Notes: generated by a model from the sequence alone, not told the origin. A DNA stretch of 46,325 nt from Colivicinus sp963607765 (GCA_963607765.1 CAVDDT010000035.1:1-46325); one strand, 5' to 3'; shown: positions 1 to 8,383, counted from the stretch's first letter. Numbers and translations are program-made.

Positions 1-713
1 GGCAAATAGGCAAAAATAATTGCCAGCAATATCGCAGGAAGCATATTGGCTACACTTATCTTCTTGCCCCAAATCAAATTTATGCCAATGCAAAAGATTA
101 ATGTTGAACCAATAAGCGAAACATAAGAAATTGCCAAATCTGTCATTATTGGTGAAACAACTTTCGCAAGAAGAGTGATTGCTCCCTCAAAAACAAAAAC
201 AGGAAGCGCTGAAAAGATGGTTCCTTTCCCTAGGGAAGAAGACATAATAGCGATAATTATAAAATCTAGTACAGCTTTCACAAAAAGTGTTGAATGATCA
301 TTGGCGATGCCATCTTGAATAGCTCCAACAATGACCATAGCACCAATAGATACTGTTAAAGAAGCTGTAACAAAACCATTCACAAATTCATTATCTGAAC
401 CATTGCCAGTTTTCTTTTTTAGCCATTCGCCAAAATTGTTAAAGCCTTTTTCGATGCCAATAAGTTCGCCAATTATCGTTCCTAAGGCAAGGCATAATAC
501 TATAAGCATTGATTTTCCACTACTTAAAGAATTATCACTTATTTTAAGCATTCCTTCCATTGCCCCGGCAATGCCAATAAATAACACACTAACACCACAA
601 GCATTATTTAATGATTTTTGTTGCTCAGCTTTAAAGGCCTTGCCAACAAACAAGCCAAGTATGCCACCAGCTACAATGCTTAAACTATTTACAATCGTTC
701 CAAGCCCCATCAT
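1..713 (-). CDS. DUF554 family membrane protein, partial (3' end outside the window)
   Basis: I translated the minus strand from an ATG at 713. The frame stays open to base 1, giving about 237 residues, close to the full length of DUF554 proteins (YdfK/YqgA-like). Visible features are the Gly-rich N-terminal segment MGLGTIVNSLSIVAGGILG and several later hydrophobic helices, consistent with a multi-pass inner-membrane protein. The family function is unknown; transport has been suggested on topology alone. The start lies 4 bases after the stop of the upstream flavoprotein gene, so the two are probably co-transcribed and translationally coupled. There are two adjacent ATGs (713 and 710), and either could be used. 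The stop codon is not in the window. Confidence 0.85.
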   Translation of the reverse strand, partial: MMGLGTIVNSLSIVAGGILGLFVGKAFKAEQQKSLNNACGVSVLFIGIAGAMEGMLKISDNSLSSGKSMLIVLCLALGTIIGELIGIEKGFNNFGEWLKKKTGNGSDNEFVNGFVTASLTVSIGAMVIVGAIQDGIANDHSTLFVKAVLDFIIIAIMSSSLGKGTIFSALPVFVFEGAITLLAKVVSPIMTDLAISYVSLIGSTLIFCIGINLIWGKKISVANMLPAILLAIIFAYL

Positions 714-717
714 AAGC

Positions 718-1230
718 CTAATATTCTAATGTTTCTCTAGCATCATAGCCTTCTTCTTTAAAAGAAGAAAACAAAACATCCATTTTAATTGGTGTGATAC
801 ATATTAGATGCATAGGATGATTGTTTTCTAAAAGTTTCTCTAAAGCAGCAACCGGAATCTTTTTATATTCTGCAGCCTTTAGATATTCATCTGACATATT
901 TTCTACAATTTTAGCTGTACCGGTTACTTGAACACTTTTTAAATCTTTAAATCCAGGTTTTTTATCAAAAACAGCTAATGAAACATTCTTATTATTCTCA
1001 AGCCCAACAAACTTTTCTCCACCTTCAGTAAAAATATAAAATTTTTCATCAAAGAAACTATACTCAAGTGGCGTGCAACGAACATAATCACCAAATCCAG
1101 TAGCTAGAGCGCATACTGAATTATTTGATAAATATTCTTCCACTTTCATTTTAAGTTCGTCTTTTGGCATAGTCTTAACTTCTTTATTTTTCCAAAAATT
1201 CGAAGCTTCCTTATATTCTTCTTTATTCAT
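718..1230 (-). CDS. pyridoxamine 5'-phosphate oxidase family protein (FMN-binding split barrel)
   Basis: A protein of about 170 residues of the small split-barrel flavoprotein type. Features include an SVCALATG strand, the segment VRCTPLEYSFFDEKFYIFTE, and a later strand VQVTGTAKIVE, the usual layout of PNPOx-like proteins that bind FMN or F420 as dimers. The substrate cannot be told; many members are reductases or general stress proteins rather than true pyridoxamine oxidases. I chose the ATG at 1230 because AGAGG sits 8-9 bases before it. A longer frame from 1281 would start inside the lysS terminator. The next gene (DUF554) begins 4 bases after the stop. Confidence 0.85.
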   Translation of the reverse strand: MNKEEYKEASNFWKNKEVKTMPKDELKMKVEEYLSNNSVCALATGFGDYVRCTPLEYSFFDEKFYIFTEGGEKFVGLENNKNVSLAVFDKKPGFKDLKSVQVTGTAKIVENMSDEYLKAAEYKKIPVAALEKLLENNHPMHLICITPIKMDVLFSSFKEEGYDARETLEY

Positions 1231-1276
1231 CAAAATACCTCTTTTAAATATATCAACAATTTTAAACCAAATAAAA

Positions 1277-1305
1277 AACATTCTAGCAAAAAATACTAAA
1301 ATGTT
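1277..1305 (-). terminator. intrinsic terminator after lysS
   Basis: On the minus strand AACATTTTAG and CTAGAATGTT form a stem of about 9 pairs with one mismatch, followed by TTTTTATTT. It lies 10 bases after the lysS stop. Confidence 0.65.
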
Positions 1306-1314
1306 TTCTTAAAT

Positions 1315-3240
1315 TTAATAAAGCTTTGCGCCAGCTGGAATATGGTTGTCAACCATCAATAGATGAAGCTTCTCACTGCCTTCTTCATGATGCACAGCGC
1401 TTATAAGCATTCCACAAGAATCAATGCCCATCATAGCTCTAGGTGGAAGATTAACGATTGCGATGCAAGTCTTGCCTACAAGCTCGCTTGGTTCATAATA
1501 TTCATGAATTCCTGAAAGAATAATTCTATCTTCTCCTGTTCCATCGTCTAATGTGAACTTTAATAGCTTCTTAGATTTTTCAACAGCTTCACACTTTTTA
1601 ACTTTAACAGCTCTAAAGTCTGACTTAGAGAATGTTTCAAAATCAACATAATCTTTAAATAATGGTTCAATTTCTACCTTAGAAAAATCAATCACTTCGT
1701 CAGTATCATCAGATTTAACAGTTAACTTTTTATTATTTTCTCCTCTTTCTTTCATTGTAGGGAATAGGATTACATCTCTAATAGACTCAGATTCAGAGAA
1801 CAACATAACCATTCTATCGATACCATAGCCAATACCGCCTGCAGGAGGCATGCCATACTCAAGAGCTTCAATAAAGTCCATATCGATATCATTAGCTTCA
1901 TCATCACCAAGCTCTTTGGCTTTTAATTGATCCTCAAATCTCTTTAATTGATCAATTGGATCATTTAATTCAGTATATGCATTAGCACACTCATGTCCAG
2001 AAATAAATAATTCAAATCTATCAACAAATCTAGGATCATCCTCGTTAGCTCTAGTTAAAGGAGAAATCTCAATTGGATGTCCATATAAGAAAGTTGGCTC
2101 AATAAGTGTTTCTTCAACATATTTTTCAAAGAACGCATTAATAATATGGCCTACAGTAAAATGCTTCTCTACCTCAATATCATGCTGTCTAGCAAGTTCA
2201 CTAGCTTCTTCTAAAGTCATTTGTTTCTTAAAATCAATACCAGTCTTTTCTTTAATGGCATCAGTCATAGAAATACGCTTCCAATCACCATCTAAACTAA
2301 TTTCATGACCAAGATAATTGAATGTTCTCTTATGACATACTGTATCAGCAATATATTTATACATGCTTTCAGTAAGTTCCATCATACCTTCTAGATTAGA
2401 ATATGCTTCATATAATTCCATTAGTGTAAATTCAGGATTATGTTGAGGGTCCATGCCTTCATTTCTAAATGTTCTACCGATTTCATATACCTTCTCCATG
2501 CCACCAACAAGAAGTCTCTTTAAATTAAGCTCTAGGGCAATTCTTAGATACATATCAAGGTTTTGAGTGTTATGGTGTGTGACAAATGGTCTAGCACTAG
2601 CTCCTGTTAAAAGAGTTGTTAATACTGGGGTTTCAACTTCAACAAATTCCCTGCCACCCAAGAAAGCTCTGATAGCGTTTAAGATTTGTGGGCGCATAAA
2701 CGCAACCTTCTTAGAATCTTCATTCATGATTAAATCAAGATATCTTCTTCTATATCTTTCTTCAACATCAGTTAAACCATGGAACTTCTCAGGGAATGGA
2801 TTTAACGCTTTAGTTAAATGTGTATACTCAAGCACATACACTGATAGTTCACCATTAGGATTTTGTTCAGTAGGATTTGTACGATAAACATTACCCTTAA
2901 CGCCAACAATATCACCAACATCACTAGCCTTAACTAATTCGTATGGTTCTTCACCTAAATCATTTTTATTAATAACAAGTTGGATATATCCATATCTATC
3001 TTGAATGTGCATAAAACACATTTTGCCCATTCTTCTTTTAGACATGATTCTTCCAGCGATTGAAACATTAACTTTATTATTTTCCAATTCTTCTTTAGAT
3101 AAACTAGAATACTTTTCTTTAATGCTTTGGCTATTTGCATCTCTATTATATGCATTGCCAAACGGATTAATTCCCTTTGCCTTTAAATCATCAAGCTTTT
3201 TTCTTCTAGCTAATTGTTGATCATTAAACTTTCTTTCCAT
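1315..3240 (-). CDS. lysS: lysyl-tRNA synthetase, class II, with C-terminal tRNA-binding domain
   Basis: Charges tRNA-Lys with lysine in the cytoplasm. The protein has 641 residues, against about 490-500 for ordinary bacterial LysS. The N-terminal OB-fold anticodon-binding domain leads to a class II core with RYRRRYLDLI, motif 2 (IGRTFRNEGMDPQHNPEFT) and motif 3 (GIGYGIDRMVMLF). The last ~115 residues form an extra OB fold of the Trbp111/EMAP-II/MetRS C-terminal type: FSKSDFRAVKVKKCEAVEKS, LKFTLDDG, LSGIHEYYEP and VNLPPRAMMGIDSCGMLISA. That module normally raises tRNA affinity, as in MetRS. The start at 3240 follows AGGAGGAACT; the frame extends 18 codons further upstream, into the T-box. Expression should respond to uncharged tRNA-Lys through the leader. 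Confidence 0.97.
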   Translation of the reverse strand: MERKFNDQQLARRKKLDDLKAKGINPFGNAYNRDANSQSIKEKYSSLSKEELENNKVNVSIAGRIMSKRRMGKMCFMHIQDRYGYIQLVINKNDLGEEPYELVKASDVGDIVGVKGNVYRTNPTEQNPNGELSVYVLEYTHLTKALNPFPEKFHGLTDVEERYRRRYLDLIMNEDSKKVAFMRPQILNAIRAFLGGREFVEVETPVLTTLLTGASARPFVTHHNTQNLDMYLRIALELNLKRLLVGGMEKVYEIGRTFRNEGMDPQHNPEFTLMELYEAYSNLEGMMELTESMYKYIADTVCHKRTFNYLGHEISLDGDWKRISMTDAIKEKTGIDFKKQMTLEEASELARQHDIEVEKHFTVGHIINAFFEKYVEETLIEPTFLYGHPIEISPLTRANEDDPRFVDRFELFISGHECANAYTELNDPIDQLKRFEDQLKAKELGDDEANDIDMDFIEALEYGMPPAGGIGYGIDRMVMLFSESESIRDVILFPTMKERGENNKKLTVKSDDTDEVIDFSKVEIEPLFKDYVDFETFSKSDFRAVKVKKCEAVEKSKKLLKFTLDDGTGEDRIILSGIHEYYEPSELVGKTCIAIVNLPPRAMMGIDSCGMLISAVHHEEGSEKLHLLMVDNHIPAGAKLY

Positions 3241-3244
3241 AGTT

Positions 3245-3442
3245 CCTCCTAAAAATAAAAAAGGCAGCACAAGGGCGCAAACGCGCGGTACCACCTTAGT
3301 TTTTAACTTTGTGCTTTTAACGCAAGCCTACGATTCGCTCCAAGTCCTTATTCATCTACCTCTTCTAGCCTTTTCACCACCAGACATTCTCTTTAAGAAG
3401 TTTTAATAGACTACTCTTCTTTTCATCACGATTAACATCAAT
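3245..3442 (-). promoter_or_regulatory. T-box leader of lysS
   Basis: The minus strand carries the T-box core AAGGTGGTACCGCGCG (3296-3281), which binds the uncharged tRNA acceptor end. It follows a structured stem I region that begins CGTGATGAAAAGAAGAGTAG (AGTA of an S-turn) and contains GTCTGGTGGTG. Downstream, AAGCACAA can pair with TTGTGCTG ahead of TTTTTTATTTTT, a terminator that would exclude the antiterminator. In TGAATAAGGAC the AAG triplet at 3349-3347, following a GAA, is a candidate lysine specifier; that assignment is my inference. The leader lies directly upstream of lysS, as expected for a lysine-tRNA sensor. Confidence 0.93.
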
Positions 3443-3471
3443 ATTCTATCACTAATTATTGGGGAATTGAA
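3443..3471 (-). promoter_or_regulatory. putative promoter of the lysS T-box transcript
   Basis: TTCAAT (3471-3466), a 17-base spacer and TAGAAT (3448-3443) lie just before the T-box. The -35 overlaps the last codons of the aldo/keto reductase gene. This is a consensus match only. Confidence 0.45.
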
Positions 3472-4445
3472 AATTCTGTATTAATTAGTGGGCCTTTTAA
3501 AGGATGCGGTACATATTCTTTCTCAAGATAGCGAACCTCATCATCATTTAATTCAATATCAAGAGAAGCGATCGCATCATCAATATATTTTTCTTTAGTA
3601 GCTCCAATAATTGGCGCATCAATCTTTTTAGCATATTCCCACGCCATGGCAATTTGTGACATTGAACAATTCTTTTTAATAGATAATTCTTTAACACGTT
3701 TAACAATCTTCATATCATTATCACGTGTCGTGTTATAACGTCTATCAGCTACATTGTCATTAGCACTTCTTAAACTATCACCATCCCATTTATCTCTTGT
3801 AAGATGTCCTGCAGCTAGTGGAGAATAAGGAATTAAGGAAACATCCATTTGTTTACAAATTGGAATCATTTCTCTTTCATCTTCTCTATACAGCAAATTA
3901 TAGTGATTTTCCATTACTTCAAGTCTTGCCCAATTGTGCTCCTTAGCCAACATTTGAAAATTATAAAATTGATAGCCAAACATGCTACTAGCTCCTAAAG
4001 CTCTAACTTTGCCCTTTTCAACAAGGCTGTTCAATGTTTCCATTGTTTCTTCAATTGGTGTTGTATAGTCAAATCTATGCATAATATATAAATCAACATA
4101 ATCAGTGCCAAGACGAGAAAGCGTGCCATCTATTTCTTTTAAAATTGCTTCTTTTGACAAAGCTCCTTTGTTGTAGAAAACCTTTGAAGCAATAACAACA
4201 TCCTCTCTTTTTACGCCTAGCCTTCTTAAAGCATTACCTAGATATTCCTCACTTGTGCCATATGAATATTGATTAGCTGTATCAAAGAAATTTATTCCGC
4301 AATCAATCGCATGGCCAATGATTTTGGTTGTATCATCTTCATTTAATGCCCAATCATACATCGTTCCTTCTTTACCAAAGCTCATACATCCAAGGCAAAC
4401 TTTAGATACTTTAATATCAGTCTTCCCTAAATTGGTATATTTCAT
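3456..4445 (-). CDS. aldo/keto reductase
   Basis: A 329-residue NADPH-dependent oxidoreductase of the AKR superfamily ((beta/alpha)8 barrel, cytoplasmic). The N-terminus MKYTNLGKTDIKVSKVCLG and the catalytic tetrad are visible: Asp and Tyr in FFDTANQYSYG, Lys in VVIASKVF and His in LYIMHRFD. The cofactor-binding C-terminal segment APIIGATKEKYIDDAI is present. It resembles the YajO/Tas-like bacterial group, but the substrate cannot be deduced. The ATG at 4445 is one base beyond the rlmB stop and is served by an AGGGGAC Shine-Dalgarno within the rlmB end, so the two genes form an operon. A start 7 codons upstream is possible but poorly placed. Confidence 0.93.
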   Translation of the reverse strand: MKYTNLGKTDIKVSKVCLGCMSFGKEGTMYDWALNEDDTTKIIGHAIDCGINFFDTANQYSYGTSEEYLGNALRRLGVKREDVVIASKVFYNKGALSKEAILKEIDGTLSRLGTDYVDLYIMHRFDYTTPIEETMETLNSLVEKGKVRALGASSMFGYQFYNFQMLAKEHNWARLEVMENHYNLLYREDEREMIPICKQMDVSLIPYSPLAAGHLTRDKWDGDSLRSANDNVADRRYNTTRDNDMKIVKRVKELSIKKNCSMSQIAMAWEYAKKIDAPIIGATKEKYIDDAIASLDIELNDDEVRYLEKEYVPHPLKGPLINTEFSIPQ

Positions 4446-4446
4446 T

Positions 4447-5145
4447 CTATTGTCCCCTTTTATCAAGAATGTTATATATCATAATGCCCGCTGCCACAGA
4501 AGCGTTTAATGAATTAATCTTACCAAACATTGGCATCTTAACTATAAAATCGCATTCTTGTTTAACAAGCCTGCTCATGCCATCACCTTCAGAGCCAATA
4601 ATAAGCGCAACATTCATGTTGTAGTCTATTTTATTATAGAAATCCTTGCCATCGCCTGCAGTCCCAACAATCCAATAGCCATTTTCCTTTAAAGTCTTAA
4701 TGGTATTAACAAGATTAGTCACCTCACCTACTTTTACATATTCCAAAGCACCACAGGCAACCTTGGCGACGGTATCATTTAAATGAACACTATTATGTTT
4801 TTTATAGATAAGTCCATCTACTCCAGCACATTCACATGTCCTAATAATTGCGCCTAAGTTATGTGGGTCTTTTAATCCATCAAGAAGTACGATTAAACCG
4901 TTTTCTTTTTTAAGCATTGATTCAACACTGCTTAATTTGTATTCTTCAACATACGCCAAGCATCCTTGGTGGTTACCACTTTTACTTAATGAATCTAACT
5001 TGTTTCGATCAACAATTTGATACTTAATGTGTTTCTTTTGCAGTTCTTTGATAAATTGACTGTCTCTAAGCACAAAAGCTTCACTAATCCTGCCCGCATT
5101 TAAAGCTTCTATAAAGCTATTCTTTCCATATACTATTTCGCTCAT
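4447..5145 (-). CDS. rlmB: 23S rRNA (guanosine-2'-O)-methyltransferase RlmB / TrmH family
   Basis: SpoU/TrmH-class (SPOUT knot) rRNA 2'-O-methyltransferase of 232 residues. An N-terminal substrate-binding domain (YGKNSFIEALNAGRI) precedes the catalytic part, which holds motif 1 (DPHNLGAIIRTCECAGVDG), motif 2 (ALIIGSEGDGMSRLVKQECD) and motif 3 (KINSLNASVAAGIMIYNI). These contain the conserved Arg, Glu and Asn of the knot active site. The ATG at 5145 follows AAAGGAG. In Bacillus rlmB sits directly after cysS-mrnC. Here it is close by but separated from them by crr and the divergent fruK, a rearranged version of that cluster. The exact modified nucleotide (Gm2251 in E. coli) is inferred from the family. 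Confidence 0.93.
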   Translation of the reverse strand: MSEIVYGKNSFIEALNAGRISEAFVLRDSQFIKELQKKHIKYQIVDRNKLDSLSKSGNHQGCLAYVEEYKLSSVESMLKKENGLIVLLDGLKDPHNLGAIIRTCECAGVDGLIYKKHNSVHLNDTVAKVACGALEYVKVGEVTNLVNTIKTLKENGYWIVGTAGDGKDFYNKIDYNMNVALIIGSEGDGMSRLVKQECDFIVKMPMFGKINSLNASVAAGIMIYNILDKRGQ

Positions 5146-5167
5146 GATTGCTCCTTTAAACATTATT

Positions 5168-5196
5168 ATTTTAGCAAATTATTAAGCTTTTATAAA
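5168..5196 (-). promoter_or_regulatory. putative promoter of rlmB
   Basis: TTTATA, a 17-base spacer, then TGCTAAAAT, an extended -10. It faces away from the fruK promoter in the 90-base divergent gap. Confidence 0.5.
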
Positions 5197-5203
5197 AGAC
5201 GGT

Positions 5204-5209
5204 TATAAT
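5204..5209 (+). promoter_or_regulatory. putative -10 box of fruK
   Basis: A perfect TATAAT lies 26 bases before the fruK ATG; no good -35 is seen. AAAGGAG follows as the ribosome binding site. Confidence 0.45.
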
Positions 5210-5235
5210 ATGATAAATAGTTAAAGGAGTTGTAA

Positions 5236-6138
5236 ATGATTTATACTGTTACTTTTAATCCTTCTCTTGATTATATTGCAAGCTGTGATGACTTTGTTTT
5301 GGGAAAAACAAACAGAACCAGCAAAGAGATAATGCTTCCAGGTGGCAAGGGAATTAATGTTTCAATTGTTTTAAGAAATCTTGGTATTGAAAATACTGCG
5401 CTTGGCTTTCTAGCTGGATTTACAGGCGATGAAATAAAGCGTTTGATAGAAAAAGATGGCATCAAAAATGAAATGATTTTTGTGGAAAACGGTTTTTCAA
5501 GGATCAATGTAAAGCTTAGATCCAATGAAGAAAGTGAACTCAATGGTATGGGACCTTTGATTGATAAAAAATCTATTGAAAAATTATTTAATAAATTTGA
5601 TGAAATAAAGAATGGAGATACTTTAGTTTTGGCCGGTTCTATCCCAAGCTGTATGAGTCAAACGATGTACAGCGATATTTTAGAATATCTTAATGGCAAA
5701 AATATTAATGTAGTTGTTGATGCGACAAAGGATTTGTTGTTGAATGTTTTATCTTATAAGCCATTTTTAATTAAGCCAAATAATCATGAATTGGGTGAAC
5801 TATTTAATATAGATATCTCTAGCAAAGAAGATGCGATTACTTATGCAAAAAAGCTTCAAGAAAAAGGTGCTCGAAATGTTTTAGTTTCAATGGCTAAAGA
5901 CGGAGCTATTCTTGTTGATGAAAATGGTGAAGTTTACAAAGGTGAAGCACCTAATGGAAAGGTTAAAAATTCAGTAGGCGCTGGGGATTCTATGGTGGCT
6001 GGTTTCTTATACGGCTATCATAAATTTAATTCTTATAATGAGGCTTTTAAGTATGGAGTAGCGTGTGGAAGCGCAAGTGCTTTTTCAGAAAATCTCGCTA
6101 CATTTAGTGAAATTGAAAACCTTTATAAATCTTTATAA
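5236..6138 (+). CDS. fruK: 1-phosphofructokinase family sugar kinase (PfkB fold)
   Basis: A 300-residue PfkB/ribokinase-fold kinase that phosphorylates a sugar phosphate with ATP. The N-terminus MIYTVTFNPSLDYI, the first PfkB signature (LPGGKGINVSIVLRNLG) and the second (SVGAGDSMVAGFLYG, with the catalytic Asp and the GAGD anion hole) match the 1-phosphofructokinase/tagatose-6-phosphate kinase branch. Fructose 1-phosphate is the likelier substrate. No fructose PTS transporter or regulator is adjacent, so tagatose-6-phosphate cannot be excluded. It is a lone rightward gene, divergent from rlmB, with AAAGGAG before the ATG and a strong terminator after it. Confidence 0.9.
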   Translation: MIYTVTFNPSLDYIASCDDFVLGKTNRTSKEIMLPGGKGINVSIVLRNLGIENTALGFLAGFTGDEIKRLIEKDGIKNEMIFVENGFSRINVKLRSNEESELNGMGPLIDKKSIEKLFNKFDEIKNGDTLVLAGSIPSCMSQTMYSDILEYLNGKNINVVVDATKDLLLNVLSYKPFLIKPNNHELGELFNIDISSKEDAITYAKKLQEKGARNVLVSMAKDGAILVDENGEVYKGEAPNGKVKNSVGAGDSMVAGFLYGYHKFNSYNEAFKYGVACGSASAFSENLATFSEIENLYKSL

Positions 6139-6152
6139 ATTGGTGTATTTTA

Positions 6153-6180
6153 AAAGGAGCGGTTAAGTTACCACTCCTTT
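6153..6180. terminator. bidirectional terminator between fruK and crr
   Basis: AAAGGAG and CTCCTTT plus the inner GGT and ACC form a near-perfect hairpin. T-rich tracts lie on both sides: GTTTT on the plus strand and TTTTAAAA on the minus strand. It can end the convergent fruK and crr transcripts. Confidence 0.85.
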
Positions 6181-6183
6181 GTT

Positions 6184-6657
6184 TTAATTTATCTTTTGAC
6201 CTTTGCTTACTTTGCCTGTAGCGGTAAAGCTATATTCTTTCCCCGCAACTGGTTCGGTAACGATCAACATTGTTGTGACTGGATTAGTTTTCTTTAATTT
6301 GTCTAGGTCAACTTTAACTACCGTTTCGCCAGCCTTAACCACATCATCTTGTTTCTTTAAAACAGTAAAGCCATCGCCATTTAAATTAACAGTATCTATG
6401 CCGATATGAACTAAATAGCCTGTTCCATCTTCTCCTCTAACGCCAAAAGCATGGCTTGTTGGGAATAGCGCTTCTATCTTGCCACTAACTGGGCTTACAA
6501 TTTCGCCATTGCTTGGCTCAATCGCAAATGTTTTCCCCATCATTTGTTCAGCAAACATCTTATCACTAAGACTTTTCACATCAACAACTTCACCATCGCA
6601 TACCGCAACAATATCATTGTTACTGTTGCTTTTAAACAATTTATCAAATAAGCCCAT
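6184..6657 (-). CDS. crr: PTS glucose-type IIA component
   Basis: A 157-residue IIA-Glc-type phosphocarrier, a soluble cytoplasmic protein that passes phosphate from HPr to a sugar-specific IIB domain. His69 (SHAFG) and the phosphorylated His84 (YLVHIGIDTVNLNG) are both present, with the family beta-sandwich segments VSPVSGKIEAL and DDVVKAGETVVKVD. The EIIA stands alone, as in the Crr/YpqE type, rather than fused to IICB. AGGAGA precedes the ATG and the gene starts 12 bases after mrnC, so it is probably the last gene of the cysS transcript. No other PTS gene is in the window. Confidence 0.94.
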   Translation of the reverse strand: MGLFDKLFKSNSNNDIVAVCDGEVVDVKSLSDKMFAEQMMGKTFAIEPSNGEIVSPVSGKIEALFPTSHAFGVRGEDGTGYLVHIGIDTVNLNGDGFTVLKKQDDVVKAGETVVKVDLDKLKKTNPVTTMLIVTEPVAGKEYSFTATGKVSKGQKIN

Positions 6658-6669
6658 TTTTTCTCTCCT

Positions 6670-7050
6670 TTACTTATCGAAATTAATCTTAAACATTTCT
6701 TCAAAGAATTCTTCTAGTCTGACTTTGTTGGTTAAATAAAGATAGCCGACTATTGCCTCTAGTCCACTTGCACATTTATATGATGCCAAATCACCATTTT
6801 TAGGAATATGTGTGATGTGATTTCTTCCTCTTCTATAAGCTTCCAATTCATCTTCTTTAAAGAAATTATTATTAGATAATTCATTGAAAACTTTCATTTG
6901 ACCATTTGCACAATTTAATTTATTGCACAATTGTTGAAGCGTTTTTGATGATTGATATTTATGTGTAACAAAGTATTCACGAACTTTTAAAGTATATACC
7001 GCATCACCAATAAAGCTTAATGAATTGGAACTAACTTCTTTGATATCCAT
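6670..7050 (-). CDS. mrnC: Mini-ribonuclease III
   Basis: A 126-residue RNase III catalytic domain without the dsRNA-binding domain, which is the hallmark of Mini-III. In Bacillus this enzyme matures the 23S rRNA ends. The catalytic signature is SLSFIGDAVYTLKVREYF with Asp16, and the C-terminal acidic motif is SGLEAIVGYLYL. The ATG overlaps the cysS stop by one base (TAATG), so translation is coupled to CysRS. The cysS-mrnC pair is widely conserved in Bacillota, which supports the call. Confidence 0.95.
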   Translation of the reverse strand: MDIKEVSSNSLSFIGDAVYTLKVREYFVTHKYQSSKTLQQLCNKLNCANGQMKVFNELSNNNFFKEDELEAYRRGRNHITHIPKNGDLASYKCASGLEAIVGYLYLTNKVRLEEFFEEMFKINFDK

Positions 7051-8381
7051 TAAAGTATTCCTTTTTCAATTAAAATTGCACGATACAGATCAGCCTTTTC
7101 AAAATCTTTGTCTTTCTTAGCTTGATTCCACTTATTATATAGTTCTATATCTTCGCTAGATAGATTAATATTTGGGTAAATTATGCCAAGAACATCTAAG
7201 CATTTTTCCAAACATTTAACATCTTTTGATAATAAATCGTAGTTAATTTCTTTTTCTCTAAGTTTTTGGTTTAAACTCTTAACTATCTCAAATATTACTG
7301 CATATGCATTTGGAGTGTTTAAATCATCTTCCATAGCTTGAATAAATTTGTTGTAAAGTTCCTCATTATATTCATCGTTTAGCGAATGTTTTGCCACTTG
7401 TAACTTAATTAGTGCTTGCTTTAAAGGTGTCAAAACTTTATTCAACTCTACTTTGCTGCTTTCGATTATTTCATCACTGACATTTACATCATCCCTATAA
7501 TGGGTGCCAAGCAAGAACCATCTTAAAACCATTGGATCTACTTTACTTAGGATATCTTTTGCTGTAATAAAATTGCCAAGTGATTTTGACATTTTTACTC
7601 CATTAATATCTATCATGCCTGAGTGCATCCAATAATGTGCTAGTTCAGAATTGTTTACAGCAATGGATTGTGCTCTTTCGTTTTCATGATGAGGGAATCT
7701 TAAATCTTTTCCGCCACCATGGATGTCGATTACTGGCCCAAGTTCTTTATTAATCATAACAACACATTCTGTGTGCCATCCAGGTCTGCCAAGAGAATAG
7801 CGAGTTTGCCATTTAATGCCTGTATCTGTTTTTTTCCATAGGGCAAAGTCTAATGGTGACTCTTTTTGATCGTTTTCTTCTATTCTTGCGCCAACTTGTA
7901 AGTCATCAATATTTTGATTAGATAAAGAGCCATAGTCTTTAACTGAGCTTGTTCTAAAGTAAACATCGCCATCTTTTACATATGCGCTTTTATTGTCAAC
8001 CATCTTGTCAATGAAGCTAATTATTTCTTCCATTGTTTCTGTAACTCTAGGTGTTTTGTATAAATCAGCAGCATTTAGCTTATGTCTAATGTCATTATAG
8101 GCAGCTATCATTTTATCAGTAAGTTCTTTTTCACTTATTCCTAGTTCGCTACTTCTTTTAATGATTTTGTCATCAACATCGGTGTAATTAGAAACATATT
8201 TTACACTGTAACCCAATGCTTCAAATGTTCTTCTTAATGTGTCAAAAACAACAACCGGTCTAACATTTCCAATATGAACATTATCGTATACAGTTGGTCC
8301 ACATACATACATTTTTACTTCATTTGGTGTGATTGGGACAAATTCTTCTTTTTTTAATGTTTTCGTATTATATAGTTTCAT
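7050..8381 (-). CDS. cysS: cysteinyl-tRNA synthetase
   Basis: A 443-residue class I synthetase that attaches cysteine to tRNA-Cys. The HIGH-type motif is in YDNVHIGNVRP and the KMSKS motif in GVKMSKSLGNFI. The zinc-binding residues are in MYVCGPTVYD, GWHTECVVM and HHENERAQS. The length is slightly short of the usual ~465, the difference being in the C-terminal helical anticodon region, which still ends normally. An AAGGAG Shine-Dalgarno lies within the last codons of the small upstream gene. No T-box is seen before it, unlike lysS. Confidence 0.97.
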   Translation of the reverse strand: MKLYNTKTLKKEEFVPITPNEVKMYVCGPTVYDNVHIGNVRPVVVFDTLRRTFEALGYSVKYVSNYTDVDDKIIKRSSELGISEKELTDKMIAAYNDIRHKLNAADLYKTPRVTETMEEIISFIDKMVDNKSAYVKDGDVYFRTSSVKDYGSLSNQNIDDLQVGARIEENDQKESPLDFALWKKTDTGIKWQTRYSLGRPGWHTECVVMINKELGPVIDIHGGGKDLRFPHHENERAQSIAVNNSELAHYWMHSGMIDINGVKMSKSLGNFITAKDILSKVDPMVLRWFLLGTHYRDDVNVSDEIIESSKVELNKVLTPLKQALIKLQVAKHSLNDEYNEELYNKFIQAMEDDLNTPNAYAVIFEIVKSLNQKLREKEINYDLLSKDVKCLEKCLDVLGIIYPNINLSSEDIELYNKWNQAKKDKDFEKADLYRAILIEKGIL

Positions 8382-8383
8382 TT

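Noticed and set aside
331..729. A plus-strand open frame of 132 codons
   Set aside because: It is antisense to the DUF554 gene, whose translation gives a clear membrane protein; the plus frame has no ribosome binding site and a biased shadow composition.
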